NCBI RefSeq assembly: GCF_900113765.1 | Contig: NZ_FOQO01000017.1 | Coordinates: 1-39,755 of the forward strand | Origin: Parapedobacter indicus | GTDB taxonomy: Bacteria > Bacteroidota > Bacteroidia > Sphingobacteriales > Sphingobacteriaceae | Length of the DNA stretch: 39,755 bases | Reading direction: 5' to 3' | In this document: positions 14,800 through 22,357 of the stretch, one piece after another | Position numbering within the stretch: the first letter of the stretch is position 1 | How the letters are laid out: the number at the start of each line of letters is the position of its first letter | Program-made: the position numbers and the translations under genes | The notes under the pieces: model-generated | The model's input: only the letters and a program-made list of their open reading frames with translations | Told to the model about the DNA's origin: nothing | Database searches by the model: none

Positions 14800-15020
14800 A
14801 TGTCAAAAAACCAACATGTGGTGCCGCACAACGGAAGTTGGCGATACGGGGTGCGGCGAATAGCCGTGTAACGGTGACAACCTCTACCCAAGACGAGGCT
14901 ATCGACATAGCCAGGGAAATTGCAAGGAATCAGCAATCCGAATTGTTCATCCATCGCCCTAACGGCCAAATCCGTGATCGCAATAGTTACGGGAATGATC
15001 CTCATCCACCCAAAGGATAG
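14800..15020 (+). pseudogene. DUF2188 protein with a one-base frameshift
   Basis: The ATG at 14800 reads MSKNQHVVPHNGSW, after which the frame soon stops. The next frame continues AIRGAANSRVTVTTSTQDEA then IDIAREIARNQQSELFIHRP and NGQIRDRNSYGNDPHPPKG. Together these form a textbook DUF2188 protein of 73 residues. Restoring one G at 14840-14841 (TGGG instead of TGG) repairs it. The rest of the gene is perfectly conserved, which argues for a very recent mutation or a sequencing error. Function of the family is unknown. Confidence 0.8.
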
Positions 15021-15118
15021 GTTTATGAAATTATGGATGAATTGAAGGGATATTGGCAGTATTGCTGATATCCTTTTTATTTGGCAGGTGCTCACCTCCG
15101 CTAAGACCGACAAAACGG

Positions 15119-15155
15119 CTAATCTGACACACTTGGGCTACCCCCCACCTTCGGC
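15119..15155 (-). pseudogene. Second remnant of a Panacea-type antitoxin tail
   Basis: On the minus strand the last codons read GGSPSVSD then stop, like GVGDSLDMSD stop at the end of the intact antitoxin at 12993. The DNA around the stop (TAATCTGACA) is identical and the preceding C-rich run is alike. Only about 35 bases remain before class I copy B begins. Confidence 0.35.
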
Positions 15156-15170
15156 GAATGAATTCCAAAA

Positions 15171-15337
15171 AAGAAACCCCGAAACGGGGAGAATCGGGGC
15201 TTTCAAATTAACCAATTATAAACCTAAATTATGAAAAGACAAATTTTACTAACTGACTATATAACGTATGAAGGTATATAACGTATGAAGGCTCTGGATT
15301 GTTACAGCGATTTTGTTAAGATATGTTAAAATAGACA
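15171..15337 (-). ncRNA. Class I small transcription unit, copy B
   Basis: Terminator stem CCCCGA/TCGGGG (15177-15182 with 15194-15199) around the invariant loop, T-rich tail on the minus strand, leader, and boxes TGTAACA (15300-15306) and ACGTTATA. The block carrying the second box (CCTTCATACGTTATATA) is tandemly duplicated here, giving two possible -10 sites. Upstream TTAACATATCTTAACAA is conserved with copy A. Confidence 0.5.
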
Positions 15338-15615
15338 ATGGCGTGATGAACGTGGCGGCCGTGTACACCGGGAATAGCTACCAACAATGCTATTGCCAAA
15401 CAAAGCACCGAGGCCCATTAAGAAAACAAACGATGCGGGCAGATTTGTCTTTGCGAAGGAGTGACGACGATACCTGCAGTCACGGAATTTGGATATCACA
15501 CTTAAGCTTTTTACTTTTACGCTTTTAGCGGTCAAATAAGTTCCGTTCAAAAACTTAACGCATCACTGATAGTTAATGATAACATAGGCCCACGCCTGTC
15601 TTTCCTGCACACAAA
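15338..15615. other. Gene-free stretch
   Basis: Both strands hold only short frames without a recognisable family, start signal or conserved partner. I see no promoter, terminator or repeat that I can support here. Confidence 0.4.
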
Positions 15616-16119
15616 ATGACCAAAGCCGATAACAGGCTGATTAAACACACCGTCCACCAGCTTTTGGAATTGCAAAGTGGAAAGCTCTGGATGGGGGACA
15701 ATTTCAATAAAAAGCTTGATAGCATAACGGAGGAACAGGCGTTTATAAAGCCCTTGCCTTCCTTGCACAGTGTTGCCGAATTGGTTGCCCATATAACGGC
15801 TTGGAATGAAGATTTAATACTGAAAATCAAAAACGGGGTGGGTCAGCTCGACTTTACCGATGAGCCGAATTGGCCCGCTAATAACTGGCTTAAAGAATTG
15901 GGCTGGAACGAAATCAGGAAAAGGTATGAAGATAGCGTTAGTGAAATCGTTAACCTCCTGAAGGAAAAAGAGGATACGTTTTTAAATGAAAGGTACTACG
16001 ACCAGGACTTTGACGGTGAATTTGAATATTCGTTTGCCGTGGATGGTATCCTCCACCACATTATTTACCACCTGGGCCAGATTGGCATTGTGATAAAGCT
16101 TGTCTGTGTCACAGTGTAA
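15616..16119 (+). CDS. DinB superfamily protein
   Basis: 167 residues with the four-helix pattern of DinB-like proteins: the first helix (QLLELQSGKLWMGDNFNKKL), a His in SVAELVAHITAWNEDLI, and a third His cluster in DGILHHIIYHLGQIGIV. These three His positions bind a metal in the family, which includes thiol transferases and uncharacterised stress proteins. The C-terminus after GQIGIV (IKLVCVTV) departs from the usual ending, and the sequence downstream belongs to the truncated regulator, so the last few residues may have been altered by a rearrangement. Confidence 0.78.
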   Translation: MTKADNRLIKHTVHQLLELQSGKLWMGDNFNKKLDSITEEQAFIKPLPSLHSVAELVAHITAWNEDLILKIKNGVGQLDFTDEPNWPANNWLKELGWNEIRKRYEDSVSEIVNLLKEKEDTFLNERYYDQDFDGEFEYSFAVDGILHHIIYHLGQIGIVIKLVCVTV

Positions 16120-16154
16120 TCTACCTGGAAATTAGTTTCGACAACTTGCAGAAT

Positions 16155-16460
16155 TTAGTCACCGATGACCTCCCAATAGCCACCTTTGGCCGGGCCTATT
16201 CGCAATAATTTCCTGTCCTTTTGCAATTGGCTGATATTCCGTTCTACCGAACGCTCAGTAATTTCCAGTAATAGTGAAAGCTCGGGTATTGTGATATTGG
16301 GATTCTCTCGGATATGGGCTATGATTTTCCCCGACGTTTTCCCCGACGTTTGATCTATTTCGGTCATCGTCTCAGCATACACAACGACGCGGAATCCATG
16401 TTGGAAATTTTCGAATTTTGGCGGCTTAAGCCCATAATGCTCAAATGCCTCACGATTTCG
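16155..16460 (-). pseudogene. Second C-terminal fragment of the AlbA_2/ATP-binding regulator
   Basis: Codes EAFEHYGLKPPKFENFQHGF, RVVVYAETMTEIDQTSGKTS and the terminal winged helix, closely matching the fragment at 7105-7680 (by eye about nine bases in ten). It is shorter: similarity ends near 16460, where codons break down. The stop codon and the bases after it (TTTAGTCACC) are shared, showing that both derive from one ancestral copy. Not functional on its own. Confidence 0.65.
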
Positions 16461-16478
16461 GAATGCTACGATCTCAAT

Positions 16479-16520
16479 TATATTGCATCTACCAACGTGA
16501 GGCTTCAGACCATCGATGCC
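16479..16520. repeat. Short dispersed repeat, copy 2
   Basis: Matches 11460-11502 with a few substitutions and a one-base gap. It begins about 20 bases beyond the end of the regulator fragment, so it may mark the edge of a duplicated or inserted segment. Confidence 0.6.
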
Positions 16521-16653
16521 GAGAACGCTACTTCAGCCCATCGAGTTTGCACCAGGTTGCCCAGCACTCGTATACGGTATAATGTTTCTAAACTATAAGT
16601 AGATGTCCATGGATCATTTCTATGCGCTATTTTTGACAGCAAAAGGAAATTAA

Positions 16654-16878
16654 ATGGCTAAGACTAAACTAACTATTAATAATAACGGATCGGTGAGAAT
16701 TGAAGGCGATTTTGAAATCGTAGACAGAAATGGTAATGCCTATGGCTTACAAGGGAGGTCGGTACTTTCTATTTGCCGTTGCGGGCTTTCACAAAACAAG
16801 CCATTTTGCGATGGATCGCATAACGGGCACTTCGAGCATGAGGCCATAGCCTTCGATTTGCCTCCAAAAAAGGTCTAA
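16654..16878 (+). CDS. CDGSH iron-sulfur domain protein
   Basis: 74 residues with the single CDGSH signature: Cys41, Cys43, Cys52 and His56 in CRCGLSQNKPFCDGSH, which bind a redox-active [2Fe-2S] cluster through three Cys and one His. No membrane anchor, so cytoplasmic. These small proteins are common lone genes in Bacteroidota, probably in redox or iron sensing. The frame is intact and it stands alone. Confidence 0.9.
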   Translation: MAKTKLTINNNGSVRIEGDFEIVDRNGNAYGLQGRSVLSICRCGLSQNKPFCDGSHNGHFEHEAIAFDLPPKKV

Positions 16879-16903
16879 TTCACCCCTATTTTAACGCCTC
16901 CTC

Positions 16904-16924
16904 CTCCGGCTACACCTGCCGGAG
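16904..16924. terminator. Hairpin downstream of the CDGSH gene
   Basis: CTCCGGC (16904-16910) pairs perfectly with GCCGGAG (16918-16924) across a 7-base loop, 25 bases after the CDGSH stop. No T-tract follows on either strand, so termination is uncertain. Confidence 0.35.
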
Positions 16925-16990
16925 CTCAGCCCACGTCCAAAATAAAAACCCGGTGTTGCTGCGGAATTCGCTTTCGCTATAGACTCACTA

Positions 16991-17220
16991 AAAACAAAGC
17001 CCCGAAACGGAGAGAATCGGGGCTTTCAAACTAACCAATTATAAACCTAAATTATGGACCCGACATGATTTAAATAATTATTAAATCACGAAGGGATAAG
17101 AATTATTCAAATCATCAAAGGCTCCATCTGACCATTAAAAATCAAATTAACGAACAGATAAAAAGACAATTTTTACTAACTGACTATATAACGCATGAAG
17201 GCTCCGGATTGTTACATTCG
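16991..17220 (-). ncRNA. Class I small transcription unit, copy C (long form)
   Basis: Stem AAAGCCCCGA/TCGGGGCTTT (16996-17005 with 17017-17026), loop with one change (AACGGAGAGAA on the plus strand), T-tail on the minus strand. Boxes TGTAACA (17210-17216) and GCGTTATA (17087-17094 offset +100, i.e. 17187-17194) keep the 15-base spacing. Between promoter-proximal leader and the AATTTAGG motif lies an extra segment of about 105 bases shared only with copy E. It contains an inverted repeat of GATTTAAATAATT. Confidence 0.5.
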
Positions 17221-17308
17221 CTATTTCCTCTTCGCTCTTGAAAAACCCCTGTTTTTAGGTAGGTGGTATTTCCGTCCCCGAAGTAGTCACAACGGGAACA
17301 TCCATGGC

Positions 17309-17941
17309 CTATTCCGGGTTATCTTCAATGATGCGCGTGACCCGGGCGGGATTGCCACCTACCAACGTGTTAGGCGGAATATCGTGGGTGACTACGGACC
17401 CAGCCGCTACGACGGAATTGTCTCCGATCGTAACACCACCTATCAAAATGGCATTGGCCGCTATCCAGACATTTCGCCCAATCACAATCGGGTTTCCAAC
17501 GGTGACCGAACGGCGTAAGGACGGGGCAAGCGGATGACCGGTTGTAAGAATGCTTACATTGGGACCAATCATTACATCGTCACCGATGGTTACACCACCT
17601 AGGTCATAAATGGTGCAATTCTGGTTGATGAATACACGTTTTCCCAGACTGATTTCATCGCCGCCGTTTGAATAAAAGGGAGGAATCAGCAGAAACTGGT
17701 CGTCTACCTTTTTGCCTATAAGTTTGCTGAATAATACTCGGACTTCATCTGCATCGTTAAACGTTAACCGATTCATAGCGGCGGTGATCTCCATTGCTCG
17801 TTTCACGTTTTGCACCATAGCAGCCGACTCGGGTGTTTTGCTGTGTATTTGCTTGGTACGTAATTTATCCTTCATGCTATCGGACAAAGGTACCTGATTT
17901 CTGATAAACCAAGCCAATACGATTTCTGAAAACATAGGCAA
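17309..17941 (-). CDS. Sugar O-acetyltransferase (maltose/galactoside type, left-handed beta-helix)
   Basis: 210 residues. The N-terminal helical cap (residues 30-75) precedes hexapeptide repeats: VTIGDDVMIGPNVSILTTGH, GRNVWIAANAILIGGVTIGD and NSVVAAGSVVTHDIPPNTLV. His in TTGH is the catalytic base position of maltose and galactoside acetyltransferases, and GNPARVTR is the typical end. The enzyme moves acetyl from acetyl-CoA to a sugar hydroxyl in the cytoplasm. A later Met at residue 23 could be the start. Stands alone; class I copy C lies just beyond its 3-prime end. Confidence 0.85.
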   Translation of the reverse strand: MPMFSEIVLAWFIRNQVPLSDSMKDKLRTKQIHSKTPESAAMVQNVKRAMEITAAMNRLTFNDADEVRVLFSKLIGKKVDDQFLLIPPFYSNGGDEISLGKRVFINQNCTIYDLGGVTIGDDVMIGPNVSILTTGHPLAPSLRRSVTVGNPIVIGRNVWIAANAILIGGVTIGDNSVVAAGSVVTHDIPPNTLVGGNPARVTRIIEDNPE

Positions 17942-18027
17942 TAGTGAGAACCGGACTAGGAAGGCAGTTGCTGGGCATTGACGTTTTGAATATTCCGCAC
18001 CAAAGCATGTTACCAGGGCTTTATTTA

Positions 18028-18058
18028 ACCCCCTTTAGGGGGTAATGTTATCGAACAT
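18028..18058. promoter_or_regulatory. Two adjacent palindromes upstream of the lipoprotein gene
   Basis: ACCCCC-TTTA-GGGGGT (18028-18043) is a perfect palindrome and is followed at once by ATGTT-ATCG-AACAT (18045-18058). They sit 40-70 bases ahead of the lipoprotein ATG and between divergent genes, so they may be an operator or a hairpin leader. Confidence 0.35.
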
Positions 18059-18095
18059 CCTCGAGTAACTTTGCTTTCATAATAAAACACACCAC

Positions 18096-18929
18096 ATGAT
18101 GAGCAAAAACAGCAACAACTTGAAAGCAAGCATGCAGATGCTTGGACTTCTCTTTATGGTGGCAATATTTGCCTCCTGTGCCAAAAATGAAAACGACTGT
18201 GACCCAGACGACATAGAAAGCGCCTGTTATACAGGACCGGCTGGGGCTGGCAAACTCCTGCTTGCTGAAGCGAAAACAAACGGAAAAACCAGTGCTGTCT
18301 ACGAGTATGACAGTCAGAACAGGCCAACGGTTATTCATACGTATAATGCCGAAGGTACCCGTGAACTGACCACAACCTACACCTATAATAACGCTGATTT
18401 CCCGGCTGTTGTGACCGGTAAAAACAAAAATGGCGCTGTCGCCATAGAGGAGTACACTTTTGGCAACGACGGCAGACCCGTAACGATGGTACAAACGGTA
18501 TCCGACGAATCCGGGGTGTTAACCCAAAATTACCAGTTCAGCTATTCCGACAGTAAACTGATCGAAACCATTGTTGCAGTGACGGACAATCCAACTACCT
18601 ATGTGAATACCTATACGTACGATGATAACGGAAATTTGCTATCCATCGTTTATCAGGTGGACGGACAGTGGTGGGCAACCGTAGAACAAAGCAACTATGA
18701 CGATAAAATAGGCGTGGGTACAAATGGAAACCCGCTTGCCTGGAAATTCCCTGGCGTTAATAACCATCAGGCCGTAAAGTCTTCGTCTGCACTCGTAGGC
18801 TCTGTTACCAACGATATTTGGAAATACACGTATAACGATGCAGGCTACCCGCTAACGGCGGAAATTTATAGCGCCGTGAACGGCATATTAATAGCAACAC
18901 ACGCATATAGCTATATACCTGCAAAATAA
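18096..18929 (+). CDS. Lipoprotein with YD/RHS-like repeats
   Basis: 277 residues. A lipoprotein signal ends at FASC with Cys28, placing the mature protein on a membrane surface. The body is built of short YD-type repeats: YEYDSQNRPTVIHTYNAEGT, YTYNNADFPAVVTGKNKNGA, YTFGNDGRPVTMVQTVSDES, YTYDDNGNLLSIVYQVDGQW and YTYNDAGYPLTAEIYSAVNG, as in the shells of RHS toxins. But no toxin domain follows, so a binding or structural role is more likely. Such short YD lipoproteins are frequent in Bacteroidota and unstudied. A second Met at residue 2 is an equal start. Confidence 0.78.
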   Translation: MMSKNSNNLKASMQMLGLLFMVAIFASCAKNENDCDPDDIESACYTGPAGAGKLLLAEAKTNGKTSAVYEYDSQNRPTVIHTYNAEGTRELTTTYTYNNADFPAVVTGKNKNGAVAIEEYTFGNDGRPVTMVQTVSDESGVLTQNYQFSYSDSKLIETIVAVTDNPTTYVNTYTYDDNGNLLSIVYQVDGQWWATVEQSNYDDKIGVGTNGNPLAWKFPGVNNHQAVKSSSALVGSVTNDIWKYTYNDAGYPLTAEIYSAVNGILIATHAYSYIPAK

Positions 18930-19324
18930 CATACCAATCCAGTGTGATTTTTTAGTATTTCCGCAGGCTCCGCAATCTTCCCTGAGTTCAGTTACGTCTA
19001 ATTGAAAACCCATATTGCAGTTATCCGTACGCGCCACAAAGTCACAAAAAAAGCAAAGCCCCGAAACCGGGAGAATTGAACAGGTGGAAACCGTATCGGT
19101 TATGAGACTAGGTGGAGAAAAATAGAAAATTGGAATTCGCTCATTTCCAGATCGTCAAAAATAGGAAACCGGTTGAAGTCTGTTACTAAATCGATTTTCA
19201 AAACTTATCACATTTTTCATTTGCTTTCAAGAAACATTTCGGATATTCACCTAATGAACTAATTGCTTGACGTAAATGACCACTGTCTTTTAACCTGGCC
19301 AACAATAAAATAATCAATGTGAAG
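18930..19324. other. Gene-free stretch with class I remnant
   Basis: Holds the truncated class I copy D at 19055-19077. Otherwise I find no frame or signal I can support. An AT-rich run before 19325 may carry the promoter of the PAS gene, but no TTTG/TAnnTTTG pair at correct spacing is visible. Confidence 0.4.
19055..19077 (-). repeat. Class I element remnant, copy D
   Basis: AAAGCCCCGA plus loop AACCGGGAGAA are kept, but the second stem arm and the leader are missing, so the hairpin cannot form. The bases on the T-tail side (a run of seven A on the plus strand at 19046-19052) are retained. Confidence 0.45.
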
Positions 19325-20185
19325 ATGAAAAATAAAAACGATCTGCTTTCCGGTCCATTGCTGAATATACTTACCGGGGCCAGTTTGCCGGTTGCTATCT
19401 ATTCCGCGAGCGATTTTGTAATCCGTTATGCGAATGAAGCCTTTGTAAAACTATGGAAGATCGAATCGCTGGAAGGGATGTCTGCTTTGAAATTGACTGA
19501 ATCGGCCGGAAATGCCGCGATCATGCGGGCACTTAAATCCATTAATCCGGAAGCAGCCAGAATCACACTAACTCACACGTTAGGAAATACGACCGACCTC
19601 GCTTTTTTTGAAAGTGTTTTTGAAAAAGTAGCTACGGAGCCAGACTTTATTATACACACGGTGCACGATACCACCCGATTTCAAATCGAAAACGAACAGC
19701 TAAAGACAACAGTCACCACGCTGGAAAAACAGAATGACGAGCTTTACAAAGAGTTGTTAAGAACCGGGCAGGAGTTGGAAGAAAGTTACATTGCCCTGGA
19801 AAACGCCGGCACACGGATGCTGGAAATATTGGAATCCATATCCATGGAAGTAGAATTGCCGGGCATCGGTTATTGGTCGCTCAATTTGGAAGACATGTCA
19901 TTCGAGCTCTCCCGTGGGGCCAAAAAAATTTACGGGATACCGGAAGATGCTCCGGTTCCGTTCAATGACATAGACATATCACATGTTCTTGACAGTCAGG
20001 CGATAGCGAACTTAGAACAACTTGCTGCTGGCATTGTCGATCCTGACAAACTATATCATTTTGAACATAAAATCAACCCCTTTAACGGCGAACCTTCCAA
20101 ATGGCTGAAAACTTCGGGGGTTGTGGTGGGTAAGAATAATGATCGGGTGACCAAAATAGCTGGTGTAATAATAATCATAGGATGA
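19325..20185 (+). CDS. PAS-domain sensor protein lacking an output domain
   Basis: 286 residues. A PAS domain (about 12-110: GASLPVAIYSASDFVIRYAN) is followed by a coiled coil (about 118-165: ENEQLKTTVTTLEKQNDELY) and a second PAS domain (about 175-285: GIGYWSLNLEDMSFELSRGA), ending in a PAC-like KIAGVIIIIG. In two-component kinases this last strand reads AGVIIDIT and leads into the histidine-kinase domain; here the frame stops at once. So the protein senses but has no visible kinase, and it could be a 3-prime truncated kinase or a free-standing PAS regulator. GTG at 19319 is an alternative start. Confidence 0.7.
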   Translation: MKNKNDLLSGPLLNILTGASLPVAIYSASDFVIRYANEAFVKLWKIESLEGMSALKLTESAGNAAIMRALKSINPEAARITLTHTLGNTTDLAFFESVFEKVATEPDFIIHTVHDTTRFQIENEQLKTTVTTLEKQNDELYKELLRTGQELEESYIALENAGTRMLEILESISMEVELPGIGYWSLNLEDMSFELSRGAKKIYGIPEDAPVPFNDIDISHVLDSQAIANLEQLAAGIVDPDKLYHFEHKINPFNGEPSKWLKTSGVVVGKNNDRVTKIAGVIIIIG

Positions 20186-20198
20186 GCCATCAACGCAT

Positions 20199-21200
20199 TT
20201 ACAAATAGAAAAGTCCGATCATTGCAATCACATAGACGCCCACGGCTATCCAAGAATCCGTGCCGACACCCCCGTACCGTTTATTGCTTTTGATGAGCAT
20301 TCCGGAGAGGAATATAAGCGTAATCAGCATGGCCACGCCGGTAAGGTATATATTTACGTTATCTGCACTGGGCAATACTGCATTGTTTGTAATAAGTGTA
20401 GCGGGGATAAATAATACAGGCAGGAAGACGTTGCCGCCAAATATATCGCTGATAATAGGTTGATAGGATTGGTTGCGAACAAAAGCCAGTCCCCCGGAAA
20501 TTTCTGGCAACGAGGTGACCAGTGCCAATATCGTTGCGCCAAAGATAACGCCGTTTATCTGATAGTGGGATGCTATAGCGGAACTTGTGGCTTCCAATAA
20601 CACGCCAAACACCAATACGATGGCAGACACGACGCTGAGCCAGATTAGTGCAGAAGTTCTGGTGAATGCTATTTTCGGCTTATCTTTAGGTGGAACCGGG
20701 TTGTTTTTCTGGAATTTTTTCATCGCAAAGATACTAAGGATCCATATGAAGCCGATGAACACCTCGGGAGGCGTTATTCTTGCAAGAAGTAGGGACGGGC
20801 GGAATTGATGTCCAATAACAACCATGGTTAAGATAGCAACAAGGAAGAGCCCCTGGAGGATGCTAGTCTCGCTGCTGGTTAGTGTGGATAGTGGTTTGGG
20901 CTGTTTTCTTGAGGCGAAATCGAATAAGACCAACAGCACCGATTGCATGGCAATACCTCCGAGGATATTTCCCGTCGCCAAGCCAACATCGCCTTTCAGT
21001 GCCCCATTTGTAGTGATAGCTATTTCCGGTAAATTGGTGACCACTGCTAGGATCAGCGTGCCGCCGAATGCGCTGCCCAGCTTGAATTCCGCATCTATGA
21101 AATCGACAATGTCAGAAAGTTTAGTGCAAAAGTACCAGATGGTACCAGACGCGATAATAAATACGATAATAGTTAATGTGATTCCAAATTCCAATTCCAT
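20199..21200 (-). CDS. Sodium/calcium exchanger family transporter
   Basis: 333 residues, about ten membrane segments, with the two alpha repeats of the CaCA family: GGTLILAVVTNLPEIAITTN (about 43-62) and FGATILALVTSLPEISGGLA (about 219-238). The acidic residue in each NLPE/SLPE motif binds the cation. The protein exchanges Ca2+ or K+ for Na+ or H+ at the inner membrane; a charged central loop (KKFQKNNPVPPKDKPK) joins the halves. The gene converges with the PAS gene, their stops 13 bases apart. Confidence 0.88.
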   Translation of the reverse strand: MELEFGITLTIIVFIIASGTIWYFCTKLSDIVDFIDAEFKLGSAFGGTLILAVVTNLPEIAITTNGALKGDVGLATGNILGGIAMQSVLLVLFDFASRKQPKPLSTLTSSETSILQGLFLVAILTMVVIGHQFRPSLLLARITPPEVFIGFIWILSIFAMKKFQKNNPVPPKDKPKIAFTRTSALIWLSVVSAIVLVFGVLLEATSSAIASHYQINGVIFGATILALVTSLPEISGGLAFVRNQSYQPIISDIFGGNVFLPVLFIPATLITNNAVLPSADNVNIYLTGVAMLITLIFLSGMLIKSNKRYGGVGTDSWIAVGVYVIAMIGLFYL

Positions 21201-21483
21201 CTTATCGCGGTTGCTTAAATTTCTGACCTCGCTTGTAATGCTCCCTCAGCTAGCTATTTCCAAAACTAAATAATTCAAATCAAATCCCCCCCTTCTCTGA
21301 ACACCGGACGTTGCCTCTTACCAGCAGCGGAGAGGAAAGGATCAATGGCTCAAATCAATTCGGGTACAGAATTTATCCGAACCCCGTAAAGGCAAAAACA
21401 TCGCGAGATGACGTTATCGATGAGGCAACGACGGTATTACGTCGCCAAGCACCTCGTTTACCCTTCTGGAGCAGGCAAGCTTG

Positions 21484-22179
21484 TTAATTATTCGCAACTT
21501 TTTCCTCGGCCCCGAGCTCAATCCGCGGAATTAAAAATACGTCTTTTACAAATCGATTCCCCAACAAACCTGAAAATGTGATCTGAAGATCCAATTGCCT
21601 AAGTTTTGATAAAATCGCGGTGTTGATCTCAAAAATAATCATCTCATCTTTCGAAGGCAGTGTATAACCTGAGGTTATTTCTTCCAGGCAAAAATCTTTG
21701 TCATAAACGATATTGATGTCATTAAGGGCCACAATTGTTTCATCAAAGTTTTTGTCGTGACTGGTGTCTTCTATTTCTGACTGATTTAACCTGAATTCAT
21801 ACTTCAATATTTTTGCAGCTCCGAGACCTACATTTTTTACTTTCACCTGCCAGACTTCACAGTTTTCAAAAATTGCGTCAAATGTCGGCTTTTTGGTTCT
21901 TCGTGTTTCGTAAACCAGTATTGGCATAAAACCAATGAGGAAATGGTGCCTTACAAGCAACAAGCCGATTAAAGTAATAAATAAAGAAGCGCAGGTCTTC
22001 GTATCCAAGATTCTCATACCGAAATACGTATGGTATCTTTTATTGATCAGATCAATATTTTCTTGTAAAATACTATAGATTAAAAGGATAGCCATCAAGC
22101 AGGTAAGAGCCATTAAAAAGAGTAAAATGAAATTTACTGCCCATATTTTTCGTTGAGCACCTCCATGTATCCTTATCAT
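21484..22179 (-). CDS. Membrane protein of unknown function
   Basis: 231 residues with two N-terminal membrane helices (about 13-38 and 62-85) and a soluble domain of about 145 residues that reads as beta-rich (WQVKVKNVGLGAAKILKYEF, LDLQITFSGLLGN). This layout of two helices and an Ig-like soluble part is common in small Bacteroidota hypothetical proteins; I do not recognise a family. It faces away from the radical SAM gene, sharing a 180-base intergenic region, so a link to the RiPP genes is only a guess. Confidence 0.6.
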   Translation of the reverse strand: MIRIHGGAQRKIWAVNFILLFLMALTCLMAILLIYSILQENIDLINKRYHTYFGMRILDTKTCASLFITLIGLLLVRHHFLIGFMPILVYETRRTKKPTFDAIFENCEVWQVKVKNVGLGAAKILKYEFRLNQSEIEDTSHDKNFDETIVALNDINIVYDKDFCLEEITSGYTLPSKDEMIIFEINTAILSKLRQLDLQITFSGLLGNRFVKDVFLIPRIELGAEEKVANN

Positions 22180-22357
22180 AGGTCAACCAGCTAATTGTAC
22201 ACTTGTAAATTTAAAAACAATAATTTAATTCTGTGGAAATAAACTATTTTTTATAAATTGGTAACGCTATAAACAGCGATGTTGTCGTCAACTTAAGTTC
22301 GCGAATCTCGTTATGTAATTGCAAACGCTTGGATGAGTTGGGTTATGAAAACTTGTT

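Noticed and set aside
9043..15290. Short frames starting ATGAAAAGACAA in class I copies, read as leader peptides on the plus strand
   Set aside because: The frames diverge after a few codons between copies, copies C and E lack the ATG at that place, and promoter and terminator signals fit the opposite strand.
15313..15550. Overlapping frames of 71 and 74 residues on both strands
   Set aside because: They run into class I copy B, have no recognisable likeness and no conserved start.
17195..17518. Plus-strand frame of 107 residues
   Set aside because: Shadow of the hexapeptide repeats of the acetyltransferase on the minus strand.
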